A stretch of 17,924 nucleotides of DNA from assembly GCA_002348585.1 (NCBI GenBank), contig DEBO01000157.1, forward strand, positions 1 through 17,924. The letters run 5' to 3'. Positions 6,882 through 14,486 of this stretch are shown here, piece after piece. A program made the translations under genes and the position numbers. The stretch's first letter is position 1. The number at the start of each line of letters is the position of its first letter. The notes below the pieces were generated by a model, which was not told the DNA's origin, did no database searches, and saw only the letters and a program-made list of their open reading frames with translations. This DNA is from Alphaproteobacteria bacterium UBA2954. Its GTDB lineage: Bacteria > Pseudomonadota > Alphaproteobacteria > Puniceispirillales > Puniceispirillaceae.

Positions 6882-8272
6882 GCGCGCAAGCGCTGACCAA
6901 AAGCACGGATGTCGTGAAGGGATTGGGTGAATTCTGACCAGTCATCTGAGACAGCAATTGGTGACCATATCCGTTCAACAACTCCAATTTCAAGCGAGAT
7001 AATCGGGGCGGCCCGCACAGCCTGAACAGCTGTTTTGGTCTGTCGCGACGATAATGAACATGCGTAGTCAGCAAGCTTGGCAAGTTCAGCAGAATTACGC
7101 CAGGCTGGATCCGCAAACTTGTCTGGCCTGTGACCCCCATACAACTCATGAAACAGCCTGTCCCAGCCGATTTGGCTTGCTTTGGCAGCCTCAAAGACCA
7201 GAGCTGACAATTGGCTTGCATCGTCATCAGTTCCCTCTACGCCGAGGCGCCAGCTTAAACGGCGAGCTAAATTGCGTTCCATGGAAGAATAGAAGCCTGA
7301 AAGCGTTTCTGCCAACACCTCCGAGTCTACAATAGGCACAAAACAATCTGCCAGCCGGCATAAAGCCCACATTGCTGCTGAGGGCTGGCGACCATAAGCG
7401 TAGCGGCCCGTTTGATCAAAATAAGCAGCAGTAAAACCTGGATCAAAATGAGGCATAAAACGCCATGGCCCATAATCAAAACTCTCCCCTGTGATGTTGA
7501 AATTATCTGTATTCAGCACGCCATGCACAAACCCAGCAACCATCCATCCCGCGACCATCTCAGACACACGCTCTGCAAATTCCGGCAAAAAAGACAAGAT
7601 CAGCTGTTCATATGCCAGATCTGGGTCTAGTTCAGGATAGTAATAACGCACTGTGTGGCGTAGCAACTTTTCGAGATTGTCTGCCTGCCCCAAATAAGCA
7701 AGTCGCTGAAAACTGCCAATTCGAATATGGCTATGCAGCAGCCGAACCAAAACAGATGAGCGTGTGGGAGACGGCTCATCATGCCGCTCAAGCGCTTCAC
7801 CGGTTTCAATAAGGCTGAAACTCTGTGATGTCGGCACATTTAGGGCCGTTAGCAATTCGGTGGCTAAAACCTCTCGCACGCCGCCTTTCAAGGTCAGGCG
7901 ACCATCAGCTGCACGTGCATAGGGCGTTCGCCCAGACCCTTTGGTTCCCAAGTCAAGAAGGTGACCTGTCTGCTGATCTTTATATTGCGCAAACAAGAAG
8001 CCCCGCCCATCCCCCAGCTCCGGATTGTAGGCACCGAACTGATGCCCGTGATAGCGAAGCGCAAGCGGCTCAAACAAGCTGCCTTGTAAAGGCATAAACC
8101 GCCCAAAATGATCAATAAATTGTTCGTCTGATAAGTCCTGAAGGCCAATTTGCTCTGCAGCCCGCTGATTGCGATAACGGAGAATAAACTGAGGAAAGCG
8201 CGCCGGGGTAACCACGTCATAAAATGCCGGGCCAAGCTGGGCATGTATTGTTTGTGGCTCTGCTGTCGACAT
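6878..8272 (-). CDS. selO: Protein adenylyltransferase SelO (YdiU family)
   Basis: Pseudokinase-fold enzyme that transfers AMP from ATP to Ser, Thr or Tyr of protein targets; E. coli SelO modifies proteins involved in redox homeostasis. The protein has 464 residues, near the family norm of about 480. Landmarks in order: RYHGHQFG (about 73-80), LGDGRGFLFAQ (86-96), LDLGTKGSGRTPYAR with K111, GGVREVLATE with E134, HGVLNTDNFNI (250-260), FDYGPW with the metal-site Asp266, and GRYAYGRQP. The C-terminus is diverged and ends ...EFTQSLHDIRAFGQRLRA, so the extreme C-terminal segment with the redox Cys seen in some members is not evident. Start: ATG 8272 (MSTAEP); a TTG one codon earlier is less likely. 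No obvious operon partner. Confidence 0.93.
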   Translation of the reverse strand: MSTAEPQTIHAQLGPAFYDVVTPARFPQFILRYRNQRAAEQIGLQDLSDEQFIDHFGRFMPLQGSLFEPLALRYHGHQFGAYNPELGDGRGFLFAQYKDQQTGHLLDLGTKGSGRTPYARAADGRLTLKGGVREVLATELLTALNVPTSQSFSLIETGEALERHDEPSPTRSSVLVRLLHSHIRIGSFQRLAYLGQADNLEKLLRHTVRYYYPELDPDLAYEQLILSFLPEFAERVSEMVAGWMVAGFVHGVLNTDNFNITGESFDYGPWRFMPHFDPGFTAAYFDQTGRYAYGRQPSAAMWALCRLADCFVPIVDSEVLAETLSGFYSSMERNLARRLSWRLGVEGTDDDASQLSALVFEAAKASQIGWDRLFHELYGGHRPDKFADPAWRNSAELAKLADYACSLSSRQTKTAVQAVRAAPIISLEIGVVERIWSPIAVSDDWSEFTQSLHDIRAFGQRLRA

Positions 8273-8328
8273 CAATTGTCACCAAACAAGATTTACAGCC
8301 GACTTTCGCAAATTCGACTTTCACAACG

Positions 8329-8362
8329 TAGGCAGGATAGACAAGCAAAATTTACCTGCCTA
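8329..8362. repeat. Inverted repeat upstream of selO
   Basis: TAGGCAGG (8329-8336) and CCTGCCTA (8355-8362) form a perfect 8-bp stem with an 18-nt AT-rich loop, about 60 nt upstream of the selO start. On the plus strand a short T-run (TATTTTT) follows, but no plus-strand gene ends here. Next to it is a direct repeat of TCGACTTTC/CCGACTTTC with 15-nt spacing (8299-8323). Operator or remnant; function unknown. Confidence 0.35.
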
Positions 8363-8418
8363 GCCTATTTTTCATAAAATTAGACATCCACTTCTCGTCC
8401 AATCAGGAAAACAGCAAT

Positions 8419-9553
8419 ATGGATGAAATTGTTTCAGTTCTGCAACCAATTGAAAGCGCACAAGGCCAGCCGAATAGCTGTTACATTGACCCCGTTATGT
8501 TTCAAATTGAAACAGAGTAGATATTCGCTTCAGACTGAGCAGCTATCGGCTTTGGGTTTGATGTGCCCGCGCAAGGCTGTGTCTGTCCTGCGAACTTTCT
8601 GGGCATTCCGTTGCTTTTGGTGCGCTGCCTTCAGGTAAGACCAAGGTGTTTGAGAATGTGTGCCGTCATCGTTGGATGATTCTGGTTAAAGAGGCCAAGA
8701 AGTTAAGCAGCCCCATTACCTGTCTCTATCATGCATGGGCTTATAATTTTGACTGCACACTGACTGCAACTCCTCATGTCGGTGGACCTTATATTCATGA
8801 GCACCATTCTGTTGACTGCATCGCTTTATCTCTCAATGAAATTCCTTCTGCCATCTGGCGTAATGTGATTTATATAAATTTATCACGCAAGGAACCCCAT
8901 TCGAGGAAAAAGCAGCCGCGCTCCAAACCAGATGGGCTGAGTTTAAGCAAGAATTGTATTTCGGTAGCGATGTTTCTTATTTTGAGCTTAATGTTAGCTG
9001 CAACTGGAAGTTAGCTGTCAAAAATTACTGTGAGGCCATAACCTGCCATTTGTGCATCCCAACCTGAACTGCTGCTCCCGTTTGGAAGACCATTACAACA
9101 TTCTGGATGATGCCAGCTATGCTGCCCAAGGGAGTGATGCATATGCGGCACAAATTTCGGATGATGGACAACGATTATCAAAATTTAAAGCCCTGTCAGA
9201 AAAATGGAAGAGGGCTGCTGAATATTGCGCATTTTTCCCAAACGTTCTATATAGGGTCCACAAAGAGCAGACCTTTGCTAACGTGCTTATACCAAAAGAC
9301 AGAAAATCACCATTGAACGCATTGCCTTCAATTCCCGGATGCGCAGATGCTATCAATTGTTTATGCTTCGATGCGAGCAAAAAATGAAGTGATGTGGAAA
9401 GATGTGTTTATTAAAGATATCCAGGTTTTAGAAAGCATGCAGGCCGGGCGTAAGGCCCCATTTTATGACGTTGGAAAATTTTCTGCAATTATGGACTGTC
9501 CAACACATCATTTTCATAAATAGGTGGCGCAACGTTTGATGCAGGCAGGCTAA
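8419..9553 (+). pseudogene. Rieske-type ring-hydroxylating oxygenase alpha subunit, pseudogene
   Basis: Remnant of a Rieske non-heme iron oxygenase large subunit (the family that includes glycine betaine and stachydrine demethylases as well as aromatic dioxygenases). Pieced from several frames: N-terminus MDEIVSVLQPIESAQGQPNS from ATG 8419, FLGIPLLLVR, then KVFENVCRHRWMILV with the Rieske pattern C-x-H-x17-C-x2-H intact (8661-8732), ATPHVGGPYIH, NVSCNWKLAVKNYCEA, NLNCCSRLEDHYNI, ALSEKWKRAAEYCAFFPNVL, and a tail ending HFHK-stop-VAQRLM. Damage: in-frame stops at 8518 (TAG), 8536 (TGA, where Trp is expected) and 9521 (TAG, Trp expected), and about four frameshifts near 8635, 8888, 9050 and 9300. 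The whole length is recognisable, so inactivation is not ancient. Which substrate it used cannot be told. No reductase gene is nearby. Confidence 0.9.
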
Positions 9554-9592
9554 GGTAATTTTCTGATTAAAATGGAGCAGTTCGAAAGCTAA

Positions 9593-10318
9593 TTAACTAG
9601 AGCCGCTGTTCTGCAGCTCAGCTTCAAACATTTGGCTAAGCTTACCTGACAGAACATAGTCACGGATAAAATCACCAAGCCGCTCAAATTCAGAGTAAAA
9701 GCGAGTTCCTCTTGCCTCACCTAAACCTCTAAACTCACCAGACATTTGGCGAACAAGCGACAAATCAGAAAGAGGTGGGGCAAGAACTACATTCAAGCCC
9801 TCAAGAATTTTAGAAATAGCAGACAGGTCGCGTTGTGCCGGAGGAATACGGTTGGGCACAATGATGAGGTGGGGGGTAACAGAGCCACTGCTTTCTTTCC
9901 GCTCATCCATCTCGCGCACAAATTCGACGGTTGGCCGTAAATCAGCCCAAGACAGTGATGTTGGGATTATAATACATTCACACATCATCGCAATTTGCCA
10001 AACATTACCTGGCCACCCTGCACCAGTATCTACAATGGTTAGAGACTCCGCATTTGAACGCATGCGGCGCATAATACTATCCAGCGTAACAAGACTAAGA
10101 CCATCAAACCGGTCACTAACAGGAACATGGCGGATATCACGTTCATCAGCAACAGAACCAAGCAGTTCAAAGCAAGTGCCTTGACGATCTGTATCCAACA
10201 TCTGTATCGGGCGCTTGGGAAAACATGTCCTGAAATAGTCATATAGGAAAGCCGTAATAGTGCTCTTACCTACACCACCTTTGATATTGCCCACAAAAAT
10301 GGATTGGCCTTGTTCCAT
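9593..10318 (-). CDS. Orphan ParA/MinD-family ATPase
   Basis: P-loop ATPase of the ParA/MinD superfamily, 241 residues. It has the deviant Walker A KGGVGKST (13-20, with signature Lys13 before GG), the switch I-like LDTDRQG (39-45; LDxDPQG in typical ParA), and the Walker B/switch II IVDTGAGW (94-101). It lacks the N-terminal HTH of type Ia ParA proteins, so it resembles the short type Ib and MinD-like members. These proteins position DNA, chemoreceptors, flagella or other cargo by nucleotide-dependent binding to nucleoid or membrane. No ParB-like gene or centromere-like repeat cluster is visible, so the cargo is unknown. ATG 10318 follows an AGGA site. It sits intact between two decayed genes and shows no sign of damage itself. 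Confidence 0.85.
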   Translation of the reverse strand: MEQGQSIFVGNIKGGVGKSTITAFLYDYFRTCFPKRPIQMLDTDRQGTCFELLGSVADERDIRHVPVSDRFDGLSLVTLDSIMRRMRSNAESLTIVDTGAGWPGNVWQIAMMCECIIIPTSLSWADLRPTVEFVREMDERKESSGSVTPHLIIVPNRIPPAQRDLSAISKILEGLNVVLAPPLSDLSLVRQMSGEFRGLGEARGTRFYSEFERLGDFIRDYVLSGKLSQMFEAELQNSGSS

Positions 10319-10402
10319 TTTTTATCCTGTCTTCATATTCAAAATACATATCTCTGCAAAATCACTGCCAATGTATCATAAACGCCACATTTAAGACAGT
10401 TT

Positions 10403-10416
10403 AAAGGTCTACCTTT
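10403..10416. repeat. 14-bp palindrome upstream of the ParA-like gene
   Basis: AAAGGTCTACCTTT is an inverted repeat (6-bp arms, 2-nt centre) 85-98 nt before the ATPase start. A weak promoter-like pair (TTGGCA, 17 nt, TGTATT) lies between it and the gene. It may be an operator; ParA-type genes are often autoregulated, but binding is not shown. Confidence 0.3.
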
Positions 10417-10432
10417 CTATTTTAAGGAATTG

Positions 10433-10897
10433 TTAAAAAGAAAAAGGAGAACCTACCCAAACTAGCCTCTGGTTTCTGTCACAATAGCCCGCAGACAGAC
10501 TGTTGGATACTGAGGGCAAATTATCCAGTAAATTAGCCGGCTGGACAATAATCACGCCTGTCCATTTTCTGGCCGACCTTTCCTGCTCTACCCAGGAGCG
10601 GAAATATAGACAGGCGAAGGTACATCTCGGCAACTTGCCAGTAAGTCACCCAAATGCGGCACGGCCACAAAGGCAAAAGTAGGGGCTATTGCATGATAAT
10701 CTGAATAAATATTTTTAAAGCTCCAAAAGGTTGTCCGGGAGCAACAGACTGGGCCTGGTTAGTCATTTGTTCATTATGGCTCTTCAATATTTGGTTATTT
10801 AGAAACACAACCCCGAATACAAACAGACAAAACAGACCTGCAACAAAAATACTAATTTAAAATTGGGATAAGCACCGATCTAGAATGGCTTGCTCAT
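10433..10897 (-). pseudogene. Probable decayed gene for a membrane-anchored protein, family not recognised
   Basis: Minus-strand coding character is spread over three frames. A possible start is the ATG at 10897 (MSKPF then TAG). Next, an open frame 10686-10856 reads ISIFVAGLFCLFVFGVVFL, a good membrane segment, followed by NNQILKSHNEQMTNQAQ. The next frame reads YHAIAPTFAFVAVPHLGDLL and stops at 10588. The third frame reads ARKWTGVIIVQPANLLDNLP and stops at 10433. Each piece looks protein-like and they follow one another in order, as expected after two frameshifts and at least two stops. I cannot name a family, and chance open frames are a real alternative. It lies directly upstream of the ParA-like gene on the same strand, so the two may once have formed an operon. 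Confidence 0.4.
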
Positions 10898-11077
10898 GAA
10901 AATTTGTTTGAGCAGGCACTTTGTTAGTTTATTGTTCTTTCCCCATGAGCTAAACTTCATGATCCTCTAATTTACCAATATAATTTCCTGAGGCACATAG
11001 CATAACCGACCATGTTGCCCTTTACTATGGCCAGTCTTGTCGATTACTTGACATTTGAAGAACTCAGAAAAACCAGA

Positions 11078-11632
11078 TTAGGACATAGATGATAATTCGC
11101 GCGCCTGAAGATATAATGATTGAGTTTCATCAATATACATGTCACGAGTGATGCGACCGCCCTGATATAGGTCTCGTAGTCTAACCATCTCCTTCTCGAT
11201 AAGCCGAAGGTGATCCGGTGTAGACATCTGGTCTGTCATCTCCAAAGAAGTTGTTGTCTGCTCCGCAGGAATTGATTTTTGTCTTGGGCGCTTGAAAATC
11301 TGAAAATCTTCAACTTGCTCTGCTGCCAATTCAGAATTTTCTATTTTATTCATGCTCTGTGCAGCTAAGGCGTGGCCCCCTTCAGGCCGAGTGGCTTTGG
11401 GAATGATAGGCTCAGCCGCAGGCCTTTCAGCTCTACCTGAGTCAACAGCCTCTTCTTTCCGATTAGATACGTTGTTGCCGGATGGTCGGCCACGAAAAGC
11501 AATTAGCACGATAAGAACTAATAATATTACAAGAACCAAGCTTAGCAGTGTAATCAATATCTGCGCCGGATCGGTTACACCGAATGCGGAGAAAACTTCA
11601 GTGATAGAAACTGGAAGTTGGATGTCAGTCAT
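11078..11632 (-). CDS. Single-pass membrane protein with C-terminal coiled-coil/SHOCT-like end
   Basis: No family recognised. From ATG 11632 the protein has 184 residues: a short N-terminus, one strong membrane segment at about 25-46 (ILITLLSLVLVILLVLIVLI), a polar and proline-rich linker (about 48-135), and a C-terminal helical pair at about 139-180. That end (LRLIEKEMVRLRDLYQGGRI, then TRDMYIDETQSLY) resembles SHOCT-type short helical hairpins, which often sit at the ends of membrane proteins and may mediate oligomerisation. A TTG at 11668 would add 12 residues and is less likely. The linker and soluble end are probably cytoplasmic, given the RGR after the membrane segment. It is intact although its neighbours on both sides are decayed, and is a possible, unproven partner of the ParA-like ATPase. 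Confidence 0.65.
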   Translation of the reverse strand: MTDIQLPVSITEVFSAFGVTDPAQILITLLSLVLVILLVLIVLIAFRGRPSGNNVSNRKEEAVDSGRAERPAAEPIIPKATRPEGGHALAAQSMNKIENSELAAEQVEDFQIFKRPRQKSIPAEQTTTSLEMTDQMSTPDHLRLIEKEMVRLRDLYQGGRITRDMYIDETQSLYLQARELSSMS

Positions 11633-11828
11633 GACTACCGTTGTGCATGAAACACCCGCAAATATCAACTGTCAATCGCCGCCATATTAGAGCAGAACAG
11701 ACAAAAACAGAAGAAATAAGTAGCAAAATTTTTATTTGACAGGCAGCATCAATTACTCGCTGAGCAAAACCTCTGAGGCCGTAACTGACTTTTGCAGAGA
11801 GCTTTGATAATAGACAGATCTATAGTAG

Positions 11829-12320
11829 ATGTCCCCTTTAGCTGCATGGACCAAAGTTTCGGTCGATGATTTCGGATTTTTGAATAAGCGGATGCAGGGT
11901 TATATTTGCGACCTGCCAAATCGCGACTTTTCCACTCTTAAAAAGCCTAAAAGTAGCCAAACAGGCTACCAAAACAATCGACTTGACCATTCGTTGCAAA
12001 CAGCATCGTTCAAAGAGTTAGACGGAGCAGATATTAAACACATCTTTGCCGCATTAATCCATGATGTTGGTGATGCACTGGCACCAGAAAATCATTTCCA
12101 TGTGTCCGCAACAATTATTCAGCCCTTTACCCTTGATGAGATAGGATGGATCCTGTAAATGCATGGTCTATTTAAGATGAATTATCATTTAGACAAATTG
12201 AGTTTGGAAAAAGACGGCAGAGATTTTTAAAGCGAGCATAAATTATTCAATGCGGCTGTAAAAATCTGTCAAAAATGGAACCAGTTACCTTTTGTTCCTG
12301 AATGTCAAAAAAGGAACTGA
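11829..12320 (+). pseudogene. HD-domain protein (PhnZ-like / predicted HD phosphohydrolase), pseudogene
   Basis: Remnant of the HD superfamily branch that includes PhnZ-type mixed-valent di-iron oxygenases and predicted HD phosphohydrolases. The start ATG 11829 reads MSPLAAWTKVSVDDFGFLN. Metal-site elements are present: RLDHSLQTA (His54), LIHDVGD (His78-Asp79) and APENHF. The reading frame is unbroken over 163 codons except for two TAA stops, at 12156-12158 (after GWIL, before MHGLFKMNY) and 12228-12230 (after GRDF, before SEHKLFNAAV). Sequence after both stops still matches the family (KICQKWNQLPF for the usual CERWDQASFDPDY), and then a TGA ends it short of the usual C-terminus. This pattern of point nonsense mutations without frameshifts suggests recent inactivation. 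The first 109 residues could still be made but would lack the second half of the domain. Confidence 0.8.
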
Positions 12321-12368
12321 GTTATTCTGAGCCCGCAACCATACAACAACATAACTATGTAAAAAACG

Positions 12369-13055
12369 ATGTTTAGACGCCTGAGCCAATCCTTGTTTGA
12401 ATCTTCTATCAAATCTGCCTATACTCGTCGTTTCAAAGAAAAGGGCGCGCAGGCAGAGGGTGTGTTTTGGTCCTCACGGGTCAGTCAGACAGCCCGCTTT
12501 GAGCAAGTGCTGGCAAATATGAAGGCTGAGTTTGGTTCAAATAGCTTCTACCTTGCAGATATTGGCTGTGGTTATGGGGCGCTGCTTCACTATATCCAGA
12601 GTAAACCTGCTTGGCGTCAAATAGACTACAGCGGAGTGGATATAAACCCTGAGATGGTGAGCTATTGCAAACGCGAACATACTTCTCACAAACATCGCTT
12701 TTCACTGGGCCGACAGCCTAAACATCCTGTTGATTTTGCTGTCTTTGTAGGTACGTTTAACCTTTGCCACACTGATGATTATGAGCTTTGGGAAGATTAT
12801 ATTTTGCGCCAGTTAGCTTTTAGCTGGGCGTGCGTCCGATATGGACTAATCCTCAACATCACCAGCCTTGAAACAGCAAAAATCAATAATCATATTTTTT
12901 ACGTGAATCCAGTGGCATTTTCAAAAAAGCTTGCCAGCCAATTTGGCGCGGTCAGCGCGGCACCTACTCGATTTGTTCCCCAAGATACAACCTTCATCAT
13001 TTGCAAGGAAAAACATGAACGCCACATTACAAAATTGCGCAAAGCTCAGCGATAA
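12369..13055 (+). CDS. Class I SAM-dependent methyltransferase, substrate unknown
   Basis: Protein of 228 residues with a Rossmann-type methyltransferase fold. Motif I is ADIGCGYGALLHYI (about 63-76), and the acidic residue for the SAM ribose is Asp91 in YSGVDINPEM. The middle VDFAVFVGTFNLCH fits motif II/III, and LNITSLETAKINNHIFYVNP follows, with a C-terminal FVPQDTTFIICKEK strand. Nothing identifies the substrate. ATG 12369 has no good ribosome site; the start is inferred from frame and length. Its 3' end overlaps the transporter gene by 41 nt, so the two are probably translated from one message. Confidence 0.82.
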   Translation: MFRRLSQSLFESSIKSAYTRRFKEKGAQAEGVFWSSRVSQTARFEQVLANMKAEFGSNSFYLADIGCGYGALLHYIQSKPAWRQIDYSGVDINPEMVSYCKREHTSHKHRFSLGRQPKHPVDFAVFVGTFNLCHTDDYELWEDYILRQLAFSWACVRYGLILNITSLETAKINNHIFYVNPVAFSKKLASQFGAVSAAPTRFVPQDTTFIICKEKHERHITKLRKAQR

Positions 13056-13911
13056 CAGCAAGGGAGCCGCTTTGATGACGGGCGCTTCGATTGCCTTCGT
13101 TCTGAATGATTTCATGATGAAGCTTGTTTTTACAGAACTGTCTGTCGTTCAAAGTGTTTTTCTGCGCGGGCTATTTGTTTGTCCCATGCTTTTTCTGATC
13201 TGCCTGCAGCGGCATCAGCTTTTTGCATCTGTGCCGCGCAGCGATCACGGCATCATTGCCTGCCGAACAGCACTGGAAATTACAATCACGTTTTTGTTTC
13301 TGCTAGCGCTGTCACAATTGTCTCTAGCTCACGTGACAGCTGTTCTGCAGGCGGTTCCATTAATTCTGACTGCATTTGCTGCAATAATCCTGCGAGAAAA
13401 GGTCGGCTGGCGGCGATGGATGGCGGTTGTCATAGGTTTTATTGGCGTTATGCTTATCATCAAGCCAGGGCTGGATGGTTTCTCTGTATTTTCATTATCT
13501 GTTCTGATGGCGGCAATACTGATCGCAGCCCGTGATATTTTGACTCGCCAGTTAAGTGTTCAGACGCCCTCATTTCTTGTCGCATTGGTTACGGCGCTCA
13601 CCGTTACGGTTGCAGGCGGCATGGCTACTGTTGCCAATGGCTGGCAGTCACCATCACTGTCCAGCTGGTTCTTGATGGGCGGCGCAGCGCTGGCAATACC
13701 TGCGGCATATGTGCTGAGCATTGCCACAATGCGTGTTGGAGATGTCAGTTTTGTCACCCCCTTTCGATATACAGCGGTTGTGTTTGCAACTATATTGAGT
13801 TGCCTGCTTACAGGAAACCTGCCTGACGGACTGTCTTTTTTGGGCACAATTCTGGTAATTGCAGCCGGGATCTATTGCTTACATCGCGAACATTTTCTGG
13901 CTACACAATAG
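13015..13911 (+). CDS. EamA/DMT-superfamily transporter
   Basis: Inner-membrane permease of the drug/metabolite transporter superfamily, 298 residues, with about ten membrane segments arranged as two EamA halves. Typical features are MTGASIAFVLNDFMMKLVF, LRGLFVCPMLFLICL, ALSQLSLAHVTAVLQAVPLIL ending in the charged LREKVGWRRW, GFIGVMLIIKPG, and the second half ending VTPFRYTAVVFATILSCLLTG ... IYCLHRE. Family members export or import amino acids, nucleosides, SAM or metabolites; the substrate is unknown here. I chose ATG 13015 because an AAGGA ribosome site sits 5 nt before it. The longer frame to 12931 lies inside the methyltransferase and adds a soluble, non-family leader. The 41-nt overlap with the methyltransferase implies translational coupling. 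Confidence 0.88.
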   Translation: MNATLQNCAKLSDNSKGAALMTGASIAFVLNDFMMKLVFTELSVVQSVFLRGLFVCPMLFLICLQRHQLFASVPRSDHGIIACRTALEITITFLFLLALSQLSLAHVTAVLQAVPLILTAFAAIILREKVGWRRWMAVVIGFIGVMLIIKPGLDGFSVFSLSVLMAAILIAARDILTRQLSVQTPSFLVALVTALTVTVAGGMATVANGWQSPSLSSWFLMGGAALAIPAAYVLSIATMRVGDVSFVTPFRYTAVVFATILSCLLTGNLPDGLSFLGTILVIAAGIYCLHREHFLATQ

Positions 13912-13929
13912 GAACGTTATGAGTTCTAC

Positions 13930-14382
13930 CTACACGGACAGCCGCGTCATCGCTGCAAAGGCAAGCCGCCGGATAAGATGAGTGCGACGTTGTGTAGGCA
14001 ATTTACGCAACGGAGCCTCACGCAGGATATGCGTATCAAACCCATCTGTGATGAGAATCCCGTAGCGCATTTCATCTGCCAAACGTTCGACCGGAAAATT
14101 CTCTGCAACAGCAAAATAAAACTGGTCTGCCCAGTCAAGATAATTCTGCCATTTCTTGTCACTGGAAAAATCAGTTAAAGAGGATTTTACCTCAACAATG
14201 GTTATATGCTGGCTGCGACTGAGTGCAATCAGATCAACCCGGCGCCCAGTTTTCAAGGTAAATTCAGACAAAGTGGCATCATCCATCTCCTGAAAGAAAC
14301 TGGCGACAGATTTTGTAATTCTTTCTGCAGAAAGATAATTTGTAATTTGCTTATCTCTCGGTGTGGCTGAAGCGTTAGACAT
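13930..14382 (-). CDS. mmcB: MmcB-family DNA repair protein
   Basis: Protein of 150 residues with a PD-(D/E)XK nuclease-like core: ATLSEFTLKTGRRVDLIAL (Glu40, Asp50) then ITIVEVKSS (Glu64-Val-Lys66). C-terminal DWADQFYFAV and MRYGILITD complete the typical family pattern. MmcB of Caulobacter was described as a damage-inducible protein needed for resistance to DNA-damaging agents such as mitomycin C; the family is mostly alphaproteobacterial. Whether the nuclease is active here is unknown, although the key residues are present. I see no clear LexA box in the 104 nt upstream. It is convergent with the transporter (18-nt gap). Confidence 0.85.
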   Translation of the reverse strand: MSNASATPRDKQITNYLSAERITKSVASFFQEMDDATLSEFTLKTGRRVDLIALSRSQHITIVEVKSSLTDFSSDKKWQNYLDWADQFYFAVAENFPVERLADEMRYGILITDGFDTHILREAPLRKLPTQRRTHLIRRLAFAAMTRLSV

Positions 14383-14486
14383 GACAAGCTACCCTACAGA
14401 TCCATTCTAAGACAAAGACTGAAAATAGGTATTAGCCTAATTAGGTTCTGGTAAAATTAACAACATAAAACTGAAATTAATCAGCT

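Noticed and set aside
11012..11092. Plus-strand 26-codon ORF (MLPFTMASL...)
   Set aside because: Very short, no ribosome site, and it overlaps the end of the membrane protein gene on the other strand.
11633..11668. TTG start extending the membrane protein by 12 residues
   Set aside because: ATG 11632 is a stronger start codon and the extension has no support from a ribosome site.
12156..12230. Stop codon readthrough or recoding in the HD gene
   Set aside because: Both stops are TAA, which is rarely read through, and the protein is also truncated at its C-terminus, so decay is the simpler reading.
12931..13014. Longer N-terminus of the EamA transporter
   Set aside because: It lies within the methyltransferase, looks soluble and basic, and the ATG at 13015 has its own AAGGA site.
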